Origin: Fidelibacterota bacterium
Lineage (GTDB): Bacteria > Fidelibacterota > UBA8477 > JABMPR01
Direction of reading: 5' to 3'
Assembly: GCA_021734325.1 (NCBI GenBank)
Contig: JAIPJF010000005.1
Span: forward strand, 97,474 to 161,473
Length of the DNA stretch: 64,000 nucleotides
Positions within the stretch are counted from its first letter, which is position 1. The number at the start of each line of letters is the position of its first letter. The notes beneath the pieces were generated by a model that saw only the letters and a program-made list of their open reading frames with translations, searched no databases and was not told the DNA's origin. Positions 27,757-36,787 of the stretch are shown here, in pieces. The position numbers were made by a program, and so were the translations under genes.

Positions 27757-28902
27757 ATGAATCCAATTAAAACCTTGAACATGAATACGCTCAGATTATT
27801 GGCAATAATGATCCTGTTGATGATCGTGAGCTGTACCGAAGAGCTGAGTATTGCTGATTTTTCCGACGACTTCGAAAATTACCAACAGGAATTACGGATA
27901 GAAGGTATCCTGGATCAGAAAGATTTTTCGAAATCAATCATCCGAATTGACCGAACGATTCTGGTCACGGATACAACACTGTTTAATGGCCGCGATGACA
28001 ATGGTGACTGGGTATCCTTTACCGATGAAAATGGAAATGGTCGTTGGGACGACGGCGAAGCTCTGAATGATGACATCGGTGGCGAATATCAGGGACCTAA
28101 CAACCCACCCTTGGGCCAGGGCAACGGAATCCCTGACCCTGGTGAACCCCATGTTGATGATTTTATTGAAATACTACCCCAGATCCATGATTCAACGATG
28201 AGCTCTGTTCTGCTCCGGGAAGTTGAGACACAGGCCTTTGTGGCAGAGTTTGAATGGCGAGCTCAGGCAGCCTCATTTGATAAAAGTTTTGGACCTGGTG
28301 GTCCTCCAGAGTTGGCTGCCCAGAATCCATATATCACCTATTATTATGGTGCCTATGTTCCTGCACCAGAATATTCAGATGTGATCTTGTCCGAGCATAA
28401 AACGTATCAACTGGAAATCACCACCATTACTGGGCGGGTCATCACTGCCACAACAGATATCATCCTTGCCCCACTGAATTTGAACTGGGAAGGAACGACG
28501 TGGAACAGCGATACACTCTATGTTGCTTCTAAAAACCTGGTGACCCCTTTGAAGTGGAATAATCCTCCTGAATCATTTTTTGGCGGGTTAAAGCTGGATC
28601 TGGTTTTCCGGTCTGACTCAATCAAAGGTTTTTATGCCTACACAAAGGCTGCGTTCGAGGTAAATAAAGAAACGGATTTGCCTGAATTCCAGGAGTATTT
28701 TATTGGCTTTCCTTTGGGCTTATACAGGATAACCCTCGAAAGTTATAATGATGGCTATGGTAAATATGTGTATTCTGGTCTTCCCCTGCGGGATAGGGAA
28801 TTGTCCAATTGGCGTGACCAGAACGGCAATGTGATCCTCGGGCGACTTGGCTCAAAATCTTCTTACCAGTTTTATATGCGTCTGATCTCTCCCAGCGGTT
28901 GA
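27757..28902 (+). CDS. Lipoprotein partner of TonB receptor (DUF4249-like)
   Basis: A 381-residue lipoprotein (lipobox IVSC) with beta-rich sequence and a DxNxNGRWDDGE segment like a calcium-binding loop. The gene follows the receptor with no spacer, and the order and size resemble DUF4249-type surface lipoproteins that cap TonB receptors in Bacteroidetes; I infer a ligand-capture role. GTG 27748 is the track start, but ATG 27757 or ATG 27781 fit the signal better. Its end overlaps the convergent epmA gene by 31 bp. Confidence 0.7.
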   Translation: MNPIKTLNMNTLRLLAIMILLMIVSCTEELSIADFSDDFENYQQELRIEGILDQKDFSKSIIRIDRTILVTDTTLFNGRDDNGDWVSFTDENGNGRWDDGEALNDDIGGEYQGPNNPPLGQGNGIPDPGEPHVDDFIEILPQIHDSTMSSVLLREVETQAFVAEFEWRAQAASFDKSFGPGGPPELAAQNPYITYYYGAYVPAPEYSDVILSEHKTYQLEITTITGRVITATTDIILAPLNLNWEGTTWNSDTLYVASKNLVTPLKWNNPPESFFGGLKLDLVFRSDSIKGFYAYTKAAFEVNKETDLPEFQEYFIGFPLGLYRITLESYNDGYGKYVYSGLPLRDRELSNWRDQNGNVILGRLGSKSSYQFYMRLISPSG

Positions 28903-29864
28903 AGATAAAACTGACTGATATCAGTTTCCTGGCAAAGAACCATGAGTAATCGCTCGATCCCAATGGCGATCCCACCCGTGGCTTGCATTTTTCCCACAGC
29001 TTCTATCAGATCGTAATCGATGGGATGGGGCGGATAGCCAAGGGCAAGACGCTCTGCATTGGCGGATTTAAATCTACGCTCCTGTTCCAGAGAATCTGTC
29101 AATTCACTAAAAGCGTTCCCAATCTCCACCCCCTGGATATACAGCTCGAAGCGTTCAGACCACTTGTGCTCGGGCTCTTTCAGTTTTGAGAGCGCTGCCA
29201 TGCTTGCAGGATAATCATAGATGATCTCAGCTTGAGTCATACCCAGGTTCGGTTCAATTATTTTCATCCAGACCCGAAAGAATATATCCTCAAAGCTTTC
29301 ATTCTCGGGGATGGTCTCGTTCAAGATGTTTATGGATTCGTTCCGCCAGTATTTCGAGTCCTCCATTCCCCGCTCAAGATCGATCTGTCCATATTTTTCA
29401 AAACATTCCTGTATGCTGGTCCTTTTCGATTCCAACTCCCAGGAAAAGCCAGAAGGTTTTTGGATTTCTGGAAAACGAGACTGTAAAAATTCTAAAAGTC
29501 GATCAACATCATCCATGATTTCCAGGTAACTTCCTGGACGGTACCACTCGAGCATGTTAAACTCTGGATGATGCAGAGGGCCTGACTCTCCATGATTACG
29601 AAAGACCCGGGCGATCTCAAATACTTTGTCAAACCCAGAACCCAGGGCTTTTTTAATGGCAAATTCAGGCGAGGTTGGGAGATAATATTCGATGACCTCA
29701 CCATGAAAATTCAGATAGTTCGTTTTAAATCCATGCAGATGAACCTCCATTCCCGGTGAGGGCACAAGTAGAGGGGTCTCCAGCTCAAAGAAGTTCTCGC
29801 TGGTAAAGAATTCCCGGATCAGATTTATTAAACTTCTTTTTTGCTTCATGCGAGTTTTATTCAT
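28872..29864 (-). CDS. epmA: Elongation factor P--beta-lysine ligase
   Basis: A 330-residue class II lysyl-tRNA-synthetase-like protein without an anticodon-binding domain (EpmA/GenX/PoxA). Class II motif 2 is visible as FEIARVFRNHGES and motif 3 as GIAIGIERLLMVL; the N-terminal FFELETPLLVPSPGME also matches. It attaches lysine (beta-lysine in E. coli) to translation factor P. Neither efp nor epmB is present in the window. Confidence 0.92.
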   Translation of the reverse strand: MNKTRMKQKRSLINLIREFFTSENFFELETPLLVPSPGMEVHLHGFKTNYLNFHGEVIEYYLPTSPEFAIKKALGSGFDKVFEIARVFRNHGESGPLHHPEFNMLEWYRPGSYLEIMDDVDRLLEFLQSRFPEIQKPSGFSWELESKRTSIQECFEKYGQIDLERGMEDSKYWRNESINILNETIPENESFEDIFFRVWMKIIEPNLGMTQAEIIYDYPASMAALSKLKEPEHKWSERFELYIQGVEIGNAFSELTDSLEQERRFKSANAERLALGYPPHPIDYDLIEAVGKMQATGGIAIGIERLLMVLCQETDISQFYLQPLGEIRRI

Positions 29865-29937
29865 GGGAAGAATATGGCTTTGTGGAAGCCGGTTTCAAAA
29901 TTGTGATCTATGGTTATGTTAAAGGGTGGAGTAAAAT

Positions 29938-30603
29938 TTGAGAGAATCCCTGAAAAATAAACAAGAGCGAATGAAACGGATACTGGCCAGCCTCTATGAG
30001 GCATATCCAGATTCCAAATGCAGTTTGGAGCATCGGTCACCTTTCCAGCTCCTCATTTCGACCATGCTCTCAGCGCAATGCACCGATGAGCGCGTGAATA
30101 AGGTCACCCCTGAACTTTTCAACTATTATCCCACTGCGCTTGCCATGGCTGCCGCTCCGGTCACACATCTGGCAGAGCTGGTTCGATCCACTGGATTTTT
30201 CAACAGTAAATCAAAGAATATGAGTGCCTGTGCCATTGCCATTATGGAAAGACACGGGGGGGAAGTTCCAGCAGATCTTGAGGCTCTGGTAAAACTTCCC
30301 GGGGTGGGTCGTAAAACTGCCAATGTGGTGCTGGGAACAGGATTCCATATCCCCGGTATTGTGGTTGATACCCATGTCATCCGCATTGCCAATCTCCTGC
30401 GCATGACCGATCAGCAGGACGCGATGAAAATTGAATTTGAGTTGCAGAAGATCATTGAAAAAGATCATTGGGTCATGTTCACCCATCTCATCATCGATCA
30501 CGGGAGGGCAGTGTGCATTGCCCGACGTCCCCAGTGTCACAAATGTGTATTGGCCGAATACTGTCCTTCAGTTCTCCCGGAAGATGCGGTGAAGAAGAAA
30601 TAA
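29938..30603 (+). CDS. nth: Endonuclease III (DNA glycosylase/AP lyase)
   Basis: A 221-residue base-excision repair enzyme for oxidised pyrimidines. The helix-hairpin-helix LPGVGRKTANVVLG contains the catalytic lysine, the catalytic Asp is in VVDTHVIR, and the C-terminal 4Fe-4S site has the exact spacing C-x6-C-x2-C-x5-C. The start is TTG with GGTGGAG upstream; ATG 29971 would remove 11 residues and is also possible. acyP follows one base after the stop, so the two are coupled. Confidence 0.95.
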   Translation: MRESLKNKQERMKRILASLYEAYPDSKCSLEHRSPFQLLISTMLSAQCTDERVNKVTPELFNYYPTALAMAAAPVTHLAELVRSTGFFNSKSKNMSACAIAIMERHGGEVPADLEALVKLPGVGRKTANVVLGTGFHIPGIVVDTHVIRIANLLRMTDQQDAMKIEFELQKIIEKDHWVMFTHLIIDHGRAVCIARRPQCHKCVLAEYCPSVLPEDAVKKK

Positions 30604-30604
30604 T

Positions 30605-30880
30605 ATGGATACTGCTATTTCCTTTCTGGTAAGGGGGCGCGTTCAAGGAGTTGCTTTCAGGGCATTTGTCAAGAGCAGTGCCCAGCAATTGGGTCTCAAA
30701 GGCTGGGTCAAGAATGATATTGATGGCTCAGTACGTGGGCAAGTCGAGGGTGATCAGGGGCTGGTGATCGAATTTATGAAACAGATTCGGATCGGAAATC
30801 GCTGGTCAGATGTTGAAGCTCTGGAAGAAAAGGTTCTCCCTTGTAGTGGAGAATTTACCGGTTTTGAAATTCGGTATTAG
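30605..30880 (+). CDS. acyP: Acylphosphatase
   Basis: A 91-residue enzyme that hydrolyses carboxyl-phosphate bonds. The phosphate loop GRVQGVAFRAF with its catalytic Arg, and the GWVKND segment with the catalytic Asn, are both intact. It follows nth immediately and shares its transcript. Confidence 0.94.
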   Translation: MDTAISFLVRGRVQGVAFRAFVKSSAQQLGLKGWVKNDIDGSVRGQVEGDQGLVIEFMKQIRIGNRWSDVEALEEKVLPCSGEFTGFEIRY

Positions 30881-31026
30881 CATTTCTAGACATAAATAAT
30901 GTTTCACTTGTCTTTCCGGGTCGCGGCTATCAGGTTGTGAGGTGGCACTTTCGCATTTGGGATCGCTTCGGTCATTAGACTCATTCGCGAAGACGAAAAT
31001 GAAAATTTTTAAAAGAGGGTGATAGA
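30881..31026. repeat. Degenerate REP-like intergenic segment
   Basis: Between acyP and the ArsC-like gene, 30918-30998 holds a GC-rich stretch (CATTTGGGATCGCTTCGGTC, then TCATTCGCGAAGACGAAAATGA) resembling decayed copies of short palindromic intergenic elements. There is no ORF. Confidence 0.3.
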
Positions 31027-31371
31027 GTGAAGCCGGTATTTTTTGACAAGAAAACATGTGGGACCTGCAAGAAGGCCCAGGCGTATCTGAATGAAAACAA
31101 GGTGGAATTTGAAATCATAGATATCATCAATAAGCCACCTGATCGAGAATTGCTGAATAAATTCATTGATGAAGACAATGTGAAGCAATACTTGAATCCC
31201 CGCAGCGCGATTTATCGTGAACTTAAATTGGGGGAAAATATTCCAGATAAAGCGCGGGCAATTGAGTTGATGCTCCAGGATTCGAATTTGATCAAGCGAC
31301 CCTTTATTGTGAAGGGGGAAATTGCCAGCTTTGGATTCAAACCTGAGGAATTTCAAGAGAAATGGGTTTAA
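31027..31371 (+). CDS. ArsC/Spx family protein
   Basis: A 114-residue thioredoxin-fold protein with N-terminal DKKTCGTCKKAQAYL, giving a CxxC redox pair in the position of the ArsC/Spx active cysteine. The C-terminal IKRPFIVKG contains the cis-proline region. It may be an arsenate-reductase-like or glutaredoxin-like reductase, or an Spx/MgsR-type redox regulator. It is far from the ACR3 gene, so an arsenic role is not supported by context. The start is GTG with GAGGGTGA upstream. Confidence 0.82.
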   Translation: MKPVFFDKKTCGTCKKAQAYLNENKVEFEIIDIINKPPDRELLNKFIDEDNVKQYLNPRSAIYRELKLGENIPDKARAIELMLQDSNLIKRPFIVKGEIASFGFKPEEFQEKWV

Positions 31372-31454
31372 TAACACCTGTAAAAAAATAGAATCCTTGC
31401 ATAGTCGTCAAATTATGCCCATGACAAGTAAAAATTAAAAAGAAGGATATATCG

Positions 31455-31685
31455 ATGGAAAAAGTAATTGGTGAACTTGAAAGAAGTGAGACTGAAAAAA
31501 TAATTGTTCAGGTGAAAGAATTCAAGGGTCGTACTTATGTTGATTTTAGAATTCATTATCTGGCTGATGAAAATGAATGGCGTCCAACTCAGAAGGGCAT
31601 CACCGTGGCTCCCTCACTTTGGGAGGAATTCACAAAACATGTTGATGAAACAAGTAAATTCCTTAATGAAGAGAAGCTGATCTAA
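31455..31685 (+). CDS. PC4/p15-like single-stranded DNA-binding protein
   Basis: A 76-residue protein of the PC4/transcriptional coactivator p15 family: a compact beta-sheet and helix with YVDFRIHYLADENEWRPTQKGITVAPSLWEEF, including the conserved W-x-PTxKGI motif. Bacterial homologues bind single-stranded DNA and may act in transcription or nucleoid structure. AAGAAGGA precedes the ATG. The 3' end overlaps the convergent fetB by 23 bp. Confidence 0.88.
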   Translation: MEKVIGELERSETEKIIVQVKEFKGRTYVDFRIHYLADENEWRPTQKGITVAPSLWEEFTKHVDETSKFLNEEKLI

Positions 31686-32481
31686 AGTTTTCTCGCAACA
31701 ATTCTCGTCTGAGCTGTTGTTTTTTTGTAAAGAATTGTCGGTAAACGATGGCTAGCATGATCATGTTGGCCATGGTCGCTGTTGTGAACCACATATACAT
31801 GATCATGATCTGATATCGCACAGCGATCAAGGGATCAATCCCGGCCAGGATCTGGCCCGTCATCACACCAGGGAGTTGTACAAGACCCACAGTCATCAAG
31901 CTGTTGATGTTTGGAATAAGGGCTGCATGCATGGAGGCCTTCATTGAATCAAAGACAGCCTGTTTTGGACTGGCTCCCAGTGAAAGCAAGGTCTCAATTT
32001 CCTTTTCCCTGTGTTTTAATTCTGCAACAAAACGGTTGGCCGTTAATGAGGTTGAATTCAGTCCATTACCAATGATCATCCCACCAATGGGAATGGCAGC
32101 ATAGGGTGAATACCATGGCTTTACATCCAGAATGAACAGCAGGATAGTGCCTAGAATAAAGATGGCAGACCCCAGCAGGGAGATCAGCATGGATGAGAAG
32201 AAATGAGGGATCTCATTTTTCTGTCGACGGGTCCCTTCATAGCTGGCTATGAGGATCATGATCAGGAGCAGACCCAGCATGAATGCCCAATGCTGTTGAT
32301 CGAAGAACCAGGTTAGCACATAACCCATGACTGTAAGTTGCACAAAAGTCCTGAGCGTTCCGATAAGCAGGGTATTTTCCAGACCAAGTTTCCATTTTTT
32401 TATCAGTATCACAGAAATGGCGACAAAAACCAGGGAGATGATCACATCATTCCAGGAGAGAACATAAAAATCAGGTCTCAT
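31663..32481 (-). CDS. fetB: Iron export ABC transporter permease FetB
   Basis: From ATG 32481 the protein is 272 residues with about seven membrane spans; LGASPKQAVFDSMKASMHAALIPNIN and the QLPGVMTGQILAGIDPL motif identify the FetB/YbbM family. With FetA it exports iron and protects against oxidative stress in E. coli. The start was chosen because GGGAGG lies six bases before it; the track's longer frame adds 51 unrelated residues inside fetA. It overlaps fetA by 11 bp. Confidence 0.9.
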   Translation of the reverse strand: MRPDFYVLSWNDVIISLVFVAISVILIKKWKLGLENTLLIGTLRTFVQLTVMGYVLTWFFDQQHWAFMLGLLLIMILIASYEGTRRQKNEIPHFFSSMLISLLGSAIFILGTILLFILDVKPWYSPYAAIPIGGMIIGNGLNSTSLTANRFVAELKHREKEIETLLSLGASPKQAVFDSMKASMHAALIPNINSLMTVGLVQLPGVMTGQILAGIDPLIAVRYQIMIMYMWFTTATMANMIMLAIVYRQFFTKKQQLRRELLRENFRSASLH

Positions 32482-33208
32482 GGCTAACCTCCCTTCCCGA
32501 TAATCCGACCTTTTTAAAGGCGCCCTGCTCGTCGAGTACCTTGAAGGGGCCATCCGCAACAATCTCTCCGTTGGATAAAAGAATAACACGTTGGGCATAT
32601 TCCCGCATAAGCAGGTGGTCGTGTGAAACGACAATGATGGTCAGATCCAGTTCCCGACGTAATTTATCTACCAGATCCATGATAGCTCGTGCCAGTTTTG
32701 AATCCAGATTTGAGGTCGGCTCATCCAGAAGTAGGACTTGTGGATGATTTAGCAGGGTACACGCCAGTGCAAGTCGTTGTTGTTCACCACCGGAAAGGTC
32801 TTTGGCATTTTTACCAAGATTAAACTCTTCCAGGCCAACTTGATTGAGAATGGAACGTAGTTCGTGATCCAGGAGATGACTGATGCTGTTATTCCAGCGT
32901 CCGGCTATCATGAGGTTCTCTTTGATGCTACCCTGGAAAACCACAGGATTTTGAAAGAGAATACCAACATTCTGCCGTAACGACTGAATATCAGATTCAA
33001 TTGGACTTCCACGGAACTGGATCGATCCATTGCTGGGACTGCTCAGGGCATTGAACATCCTTAATAAGGAACTTTTCCCAGCACCAGAAGCGCCCAAAAC
33101 AGTCAGAAATTCTCCCTTGTTAACGGTGAAGCTCAGTGCGTTTAGAAGCTGTTTACCGTTCACCTGCAGGGACACGTCATCGAATCGAAATATTTGGTCG
33201 ACAATCAT
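32471..33208 (-). CDS. fetA: Iron export ABC transporter ATP-binding protein FetA
   Basis: A 245-residue ABC ATPase with Walker A GASGAGKSS, signature LSGGEQQRLALA, Walker B VLLLDEPTSNLD and the switch His in VVSHDH. The pairing with a FetB permease encoded in an overlapping frame makes the assignment specific. Confidence 0.9.
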   Translation of the reverse strand: MIVDQIFRFDDVSLQVNGKQLLNALSFTVNKGEFLTVLGASGAGKSSLLRMFNALSSPSNGSIQFRGSPIESDIQSLRQNVGILFQNPVVFQGSIKENLMIAGRWNNSISHLLDHELRSILNQVGLEEFNLGKNAKDLSGGEQQRLALACTLLNHPQVLLLDEPTSNLDSKLARAIMDLVDKLRRELDLTIIVVSHDHLLMREYAQRVILLSNGEIVADGPFKVLDEQGAFKKVGLSGREVSHET

Positions 33209-33329
33209 GCTCCCATATTAAAGTGTAACAACTTTAAAAGTAATATTATATAAGATGAAGCCGCTTCGTGATTTTTGTTTCCCCAAATTTCCCTGAGTTT
33301 ACCTTTGGGGCTGAATTTGGAGAGCATTT

Positions 33330-34505
33330 ATGGTATTAAGAATAGTAGGACCGGACTTTTTCGATCTTTCAAGTTTGCTCAGCGAGGAAGAGCTCGCCGT
33401 TCAAAATTCAACGCATGAGTGGGTCAGGGAACGCTTTAAACCTTTGGTTGCCAGCCATTTTCAAGAGGGGACATTCCCCATGGAATTGCGTAATGAAATG
33501 GGTGAAATGGGATTTTTTGGCTCAAATTTACCTGAGGAGTATGGCACTGCCGGACTCAATAATATTGCCTATGGTCTCATGATGCAGGAGTTGGAAAGAG
33601 GCGATTCCGGTCTAAGAAGTTTTGCCTCAGTTCAGGGAGCTTTGGTCATGTGGCCGATATGGGAATATGGCTCAGAGGAACAAAAGGATCACTGGCTACC
33701 CCTTCTGGCATCAGGTGAGAAGATCGGCTGTTTTGGCTTAACCGAACCAGATTTTGGATCAAACCCAGGTGGTATGCTGACCAGGGTAAAGCAGGAGGGT
33801 GATAGCTATATCCTCAATGGCACCAAGATGTGGATCACCAATTCACCCGTTGCCGATGTCGCTTTAATATGGGCAAAGGATGATGCTGGAGAGGTTCAGG
33901 GCTTTCTGGTGGAGCGGGGGACTCCGGGTTTTGAGACACCGGAAATCAAGGGGAAATTGTCCCTCCGGGCGTCCATCACTGGCGAGATCATCCTTAGTCA
34001 ATGCAGAATACCTCTGACAAACAAGCTTCCAGATGCGAATGGTCTACGGGCTCCCCTGAGCTGCCTCACCCAGGCACGGTACGGGATCAACTGGGGTGTG
34101 ATTGGTGCAGCCATTGACTGTTATGAAGAAGCGCTGGATTATGCGAAGAACCGCATTCAATTTGAGAAACCGATTGCAGCCTACCAACTGACTCAGGAAA
34201 AACTGGCCAATATGTTGAACGAAATTACCAAAGCTCAGTTTCTTACCCTGCAACTCGGACGCTTGAAGGATCGCCAGACACTGAATCATACCCAGGTAAG
34301 CTTGTCCAAGATGAACAATGTTAGGATGGCGATTGATATTGCCAGAACGGCCAGGACCATTTTGGGCGCCAGTGGCATCACAGATGAATATGTTTCAATG
34401 AGACATGCCATGAATCTTGAATCTGTGCTGACATACGAGGGCACCCATGAGATGCACACCCTGGTTGTGGGAGAGAGCATTACTGGCATTCCGGCGTTCC
34501 GCTGA
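33330..34505 (+). CDS. Acyl-CoA dehydrogenase, glutaryl-CoA dehydrogenase-like
   Basis: A 391-residue FAD enzyme. The FAD/substrate motifs CFGLTEPDFGSNPGGM and KMWITNSPVAD are intact, and the catalytic base Glu is in TYEGTHEMH. The GTKMWITN pattern, ASITGEI loop and overall order match the glutaryl-CoA dehydrogenase group, which decarboxylates glutaryl-CoA to crotonyl-CoA in lysine and tryptophan breakdown. Electrons would pass to EtfBA, encoded 22 kb away. It is monocistronic, 65 bp before galE. Confidence 0.88.
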   Translation: MVLRIVGPDFFDLSSLLSEEELAVQNSTHEWVRERFKPLVASHFQEGTFPMELRNEMGEMGFFGSNLPEEYGTAGLNNIAYGLMMQELERGDSGLRSFASVQGALVMWPIWEYGSEEQKDHWLPLLASGEKIGCFGLTEPDFGSNPGGMLTRVKQEGDSYILNGTKMWITNSPVADVALIWAKDDAGEVQGFLVERGTPGFETPEIKGKLSLRASITGEIILSQCRIPLTNKLPDANGLRAPLSCLTQARYGINWGVIGAAIDCYEEALDYAKNRIQFEKPIAAYQLTQEKLANMLNEITKAQFLTLQLGRLKDRQTLNHTQVSLSKMNNVRMAIDIARTARTILGASGITDEYVSMRHAMNLESVLTYEGTHEMHTLVVGESITGIPAFR

Positions 34506-34569
34506 AACAAATAACCTCCTGACCGGTTAGAGTCAGTATCTAAATGAATGCACATATGAAAGAAAAAAC

Positions 34570-35580
34570 ATGTCCCAGATTTTAGTCACCGGTGGTGCCG
34601 GCTATATAGGGAGCCATACTGTTCTGGAGTTGCTTGAGAATGGCGATGAAGTTATCGTTATCGATAATTTGTCAAATAGCAAGCTGGAATCTCTGAAACG
34701 CGTCGAGGAATTAAGTGGTAAAAAAATCATTTTTCATCAGATCGATCTGTTGAATAAGGATGATTTAGGCGCCGAGTTCAAGAAGTATGATATTGATGCC
34801 GTCATCCACTTCGCTGGTCTGAAAGCGGTAGGTGAATCAGTCAAAATACCCCTTAGCTATTATCAGAATAATTTGACAGGAACGTTGAATCTTTTGGGTG
34901 CGATGAAGGAGCATGGAGTGAAAAAGTTAGTTTTTTCATCCTCGGCCACAGTCTATGGTGACCCTGACTCAGTACCCATTACTGAAGCATTCCCTACTTC
35001 TGCCACCAATCCCTATGGACGTTCAAAATTGATCATTGAAGAGATATTGCGTGATCTTTATGTGTCGGATAATGAATGGGATATTATCCTGTTGCGCTAT
35101 TTTAATCCAGTTGGTGCCCACAAAAGTGGCCGAATTGGTGAGGATCCGGCAGGGATACCCAATAATCTCATGCCCTATATTTCCAAGGTAGCGGTTGGGC
35201 AACTTGAGATATTACCTGTTTACGGGAATGACTACGACACACCTGATGGGACTGGTGTTCGAGACTATATACATGTTGTTGATCTGGCGCTGGGTCATTT
35301 GAAAGCCTTGGAGCATCTATCTGTCCACCCAGGTTTGGAAGCGATTAACCTGGGAACAGGAAGGGGTTATAGTGTCTTCGAAATACTGCATGCCTTTGAA
35401 CAAGCCTCAGGAAAAACGGTCGCCTTCGAGATTAAGCCCAGGCGAACAGGAGACATTGCCAAATGCTTTGCTGACACAAGCAAAGCAGATGATGTTTTAG
35501 GCTGGAAAGCTGAAAGGGATCTGGCAGAAATGTGCGAAGATGCCTGGCGTTGGCAGAGCATGAATCCGAATGGATATTAA
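34570..35580 (+). CDS. galE: UDP-glucose 4-epimerase
   Basis: A 336-residue short-chain dehydrogenase-fold epimerase that interconverts UDP-glucose and UDP-galactose. The NAD-binding GGAGYIGSHT is at residues 7-16, the catalytic Ser is in SSSATVYG, and Tyr/Lys are in NPYGRSK. It supplies sugars for envelope polysaccharides. It is convergent with the next gene, with one base between the stops. Confidence 0.95.
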   Translation: MSQILVTGGAGYIGSHTVLELLENGDEVIVIDNLSNSKLESLKRVEELSGKKIIFHQIDLLNKDDLGAEFKKYDIDAVIHFAGLKAVGESVKIPLSYYQNNLTGTLNLLGAMKEHGVKKLVFSSSATVYGDPDSVPITEAFPTSATNPYGRSKLIIEEILRDLYVSDNEWDIILLRYFNPVGAHKSGRIGEDPAGIPNNLMPYISKVAVGQLEILPVYGNDYDTPDGTGVRDYIHVVDLALGHLKALEHLSVHPGLEAINLGTGRGYSVFEILHAFEQASGKTVAFEIKPRRTGDIAKCFADTSKADDVLGWKAERDLAEMCEDAWRWQSMNPNGY

Positions 35581-35581
35581 T

Positions 35582-36631
35582 TCAGGCTGCCAGGGCAAGC
35601 CAGATAATTCCAACTAAAATACCAATACTAAAATTGATAGCCTTTACTTTAAGAAAGGTAACTCGGCTAAAGGCAAGTAGGGGCAGCATGCCATGTCCAT
35701 CCTGAACAATGGAACTCACCACGAGGGTGGACAGGGGAATGAGTCCTTTGGAATACAAAGTGACAAAGAGCAAATGTGGTCCTGAGGAAGGGATAATTCC
35801 AACTAGAGCCGATATAAGTGTTAACTGAAACGTATTCTCTTCAATTACAGCCTTGAAATCCCAATACTCAGTCACAAAATGGATGACGATTAAAGCTAGA
35901 AAAATCCAACCAAAAAGTGCCGGCAGATGTTCCATGGTCACATGTTTCCACAAGTGTTCCTTGATAAAATGATGTGAGCTGGTACTTACAATCCACATCC
36001 CAAGAGAACCGATGATAAGAAAAGTGATCCGTTTCCAATTCCACGTCTGAGGTCCAAGCATTCCTGTGCTCAACAAAGCGATGAATACGATCAAGCCAGT
36101 CAACAGGATGAGTCGGCTACTTTCTGACCACGAGGTTTTATAAGAGGCCCAGCCAGGGAGGATTGACATGGGCTTTGATTTGTGCAGCACCAGTTTATCA
36201 CAATAATCTTGTGATTGTTGCTCCATATCAGTTCCAAAGAGTCGATCCACCAACCAACCACTGATCAAAGCGAATCCAAAGAGAAGGGCGGATATTTGGA
36301 AGGCCTTACCCGGGAAAAGGGCAAACATTACAAAGGCTTCATCACCACTGGTTGCAACCATGGTTGCCACAATTGCACCCAGCGAAAACAGCCTGTGGCT
36401 ATAGAGGGTTGCAGCAGCAAAGGCACCGAGACAGCCGGGAAGGATACCCAGCATGGCCGCCCAAAAGTATTGCATCCACCCGCGCTGGCGACAGAAATAT
36501 GCTTCCCATTTACCCCTTGATATGACGTTCAGGTACTCAACCAGAAGCATCATGACAAAAACAAAGAAACTGATACTCAGAGCATGTTTGAGAAGGGGAA
36601 CAAGGGTGGTTATAATCATATCATCTCGCAT
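35582..36631 (-). CDS. 10TM putative metal (manganese) exporter
   Basis: A 349-residue protein with about ten membrane spans. It is built as an internal duplication: LLVEYLNVISRGKWE with GILPGCLGAFAAATLYS in the first half and GIIPSSGPHLLFVTLYSKG in the second. This matches the ArsP_2 / putative manganese transporter family. Both halves retain the G-x-(I/L)-P-x-x-G/P motif. I looked for a yybP-ykoY-type riboswitch upstream and did not recognise one. Confidence 0.75.
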   Translation of the reverse strand: MRDDMIITTLVPLLKHALSISFFVFVMMLLVEYLNVISRGKWEAYFCRQRGWMQYFWAAMLGILPGCLGAFAAATLYSHRLFSLGAIVATMVATSGDEAFVMFALFPGKAFQISALLFGFALISGWLVDRLFGTDMEQQSQDYCDKLVLHKSKPMSILPGWASYKTSWSESSRLILLTGLIVFIALLSTGMLGPQTWNWKRITFLIIGSLGMWIVSTSSHHFIKEHLWKHVTMEHLPALFGWIFLALIVIHFVTEYWDFKAVIEENTFQLTLISALVGIIPSSGPHLLFVTLYSKGLIPLSTLVVSSIVQDGHGMLPLLAFSRVTFLKVKAINFSIGILVGIIWLALAA

Positions 36632-36787
36632 TTATTCACAACTACCCGCATGAATATTTTAGATGCACCGATGGCGGGATGTGTTACAAATAATATATGC
36701 TAAAAAGCAAGTATACAAGGTGTTGCTTTTCCTTTGGTAGCAGAATATTATTCGCGACTTTAATTATTCTAAACCTGAAGGAAGCTC

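Noticed and set aside
36632-36787. Possible manganese (yybP-ykoY) riboswitch near the 10TM exporter
   Set aside because: I could not find the conserved helices or loop sequences of that riboswitch on the minus strand upstream of the gene.
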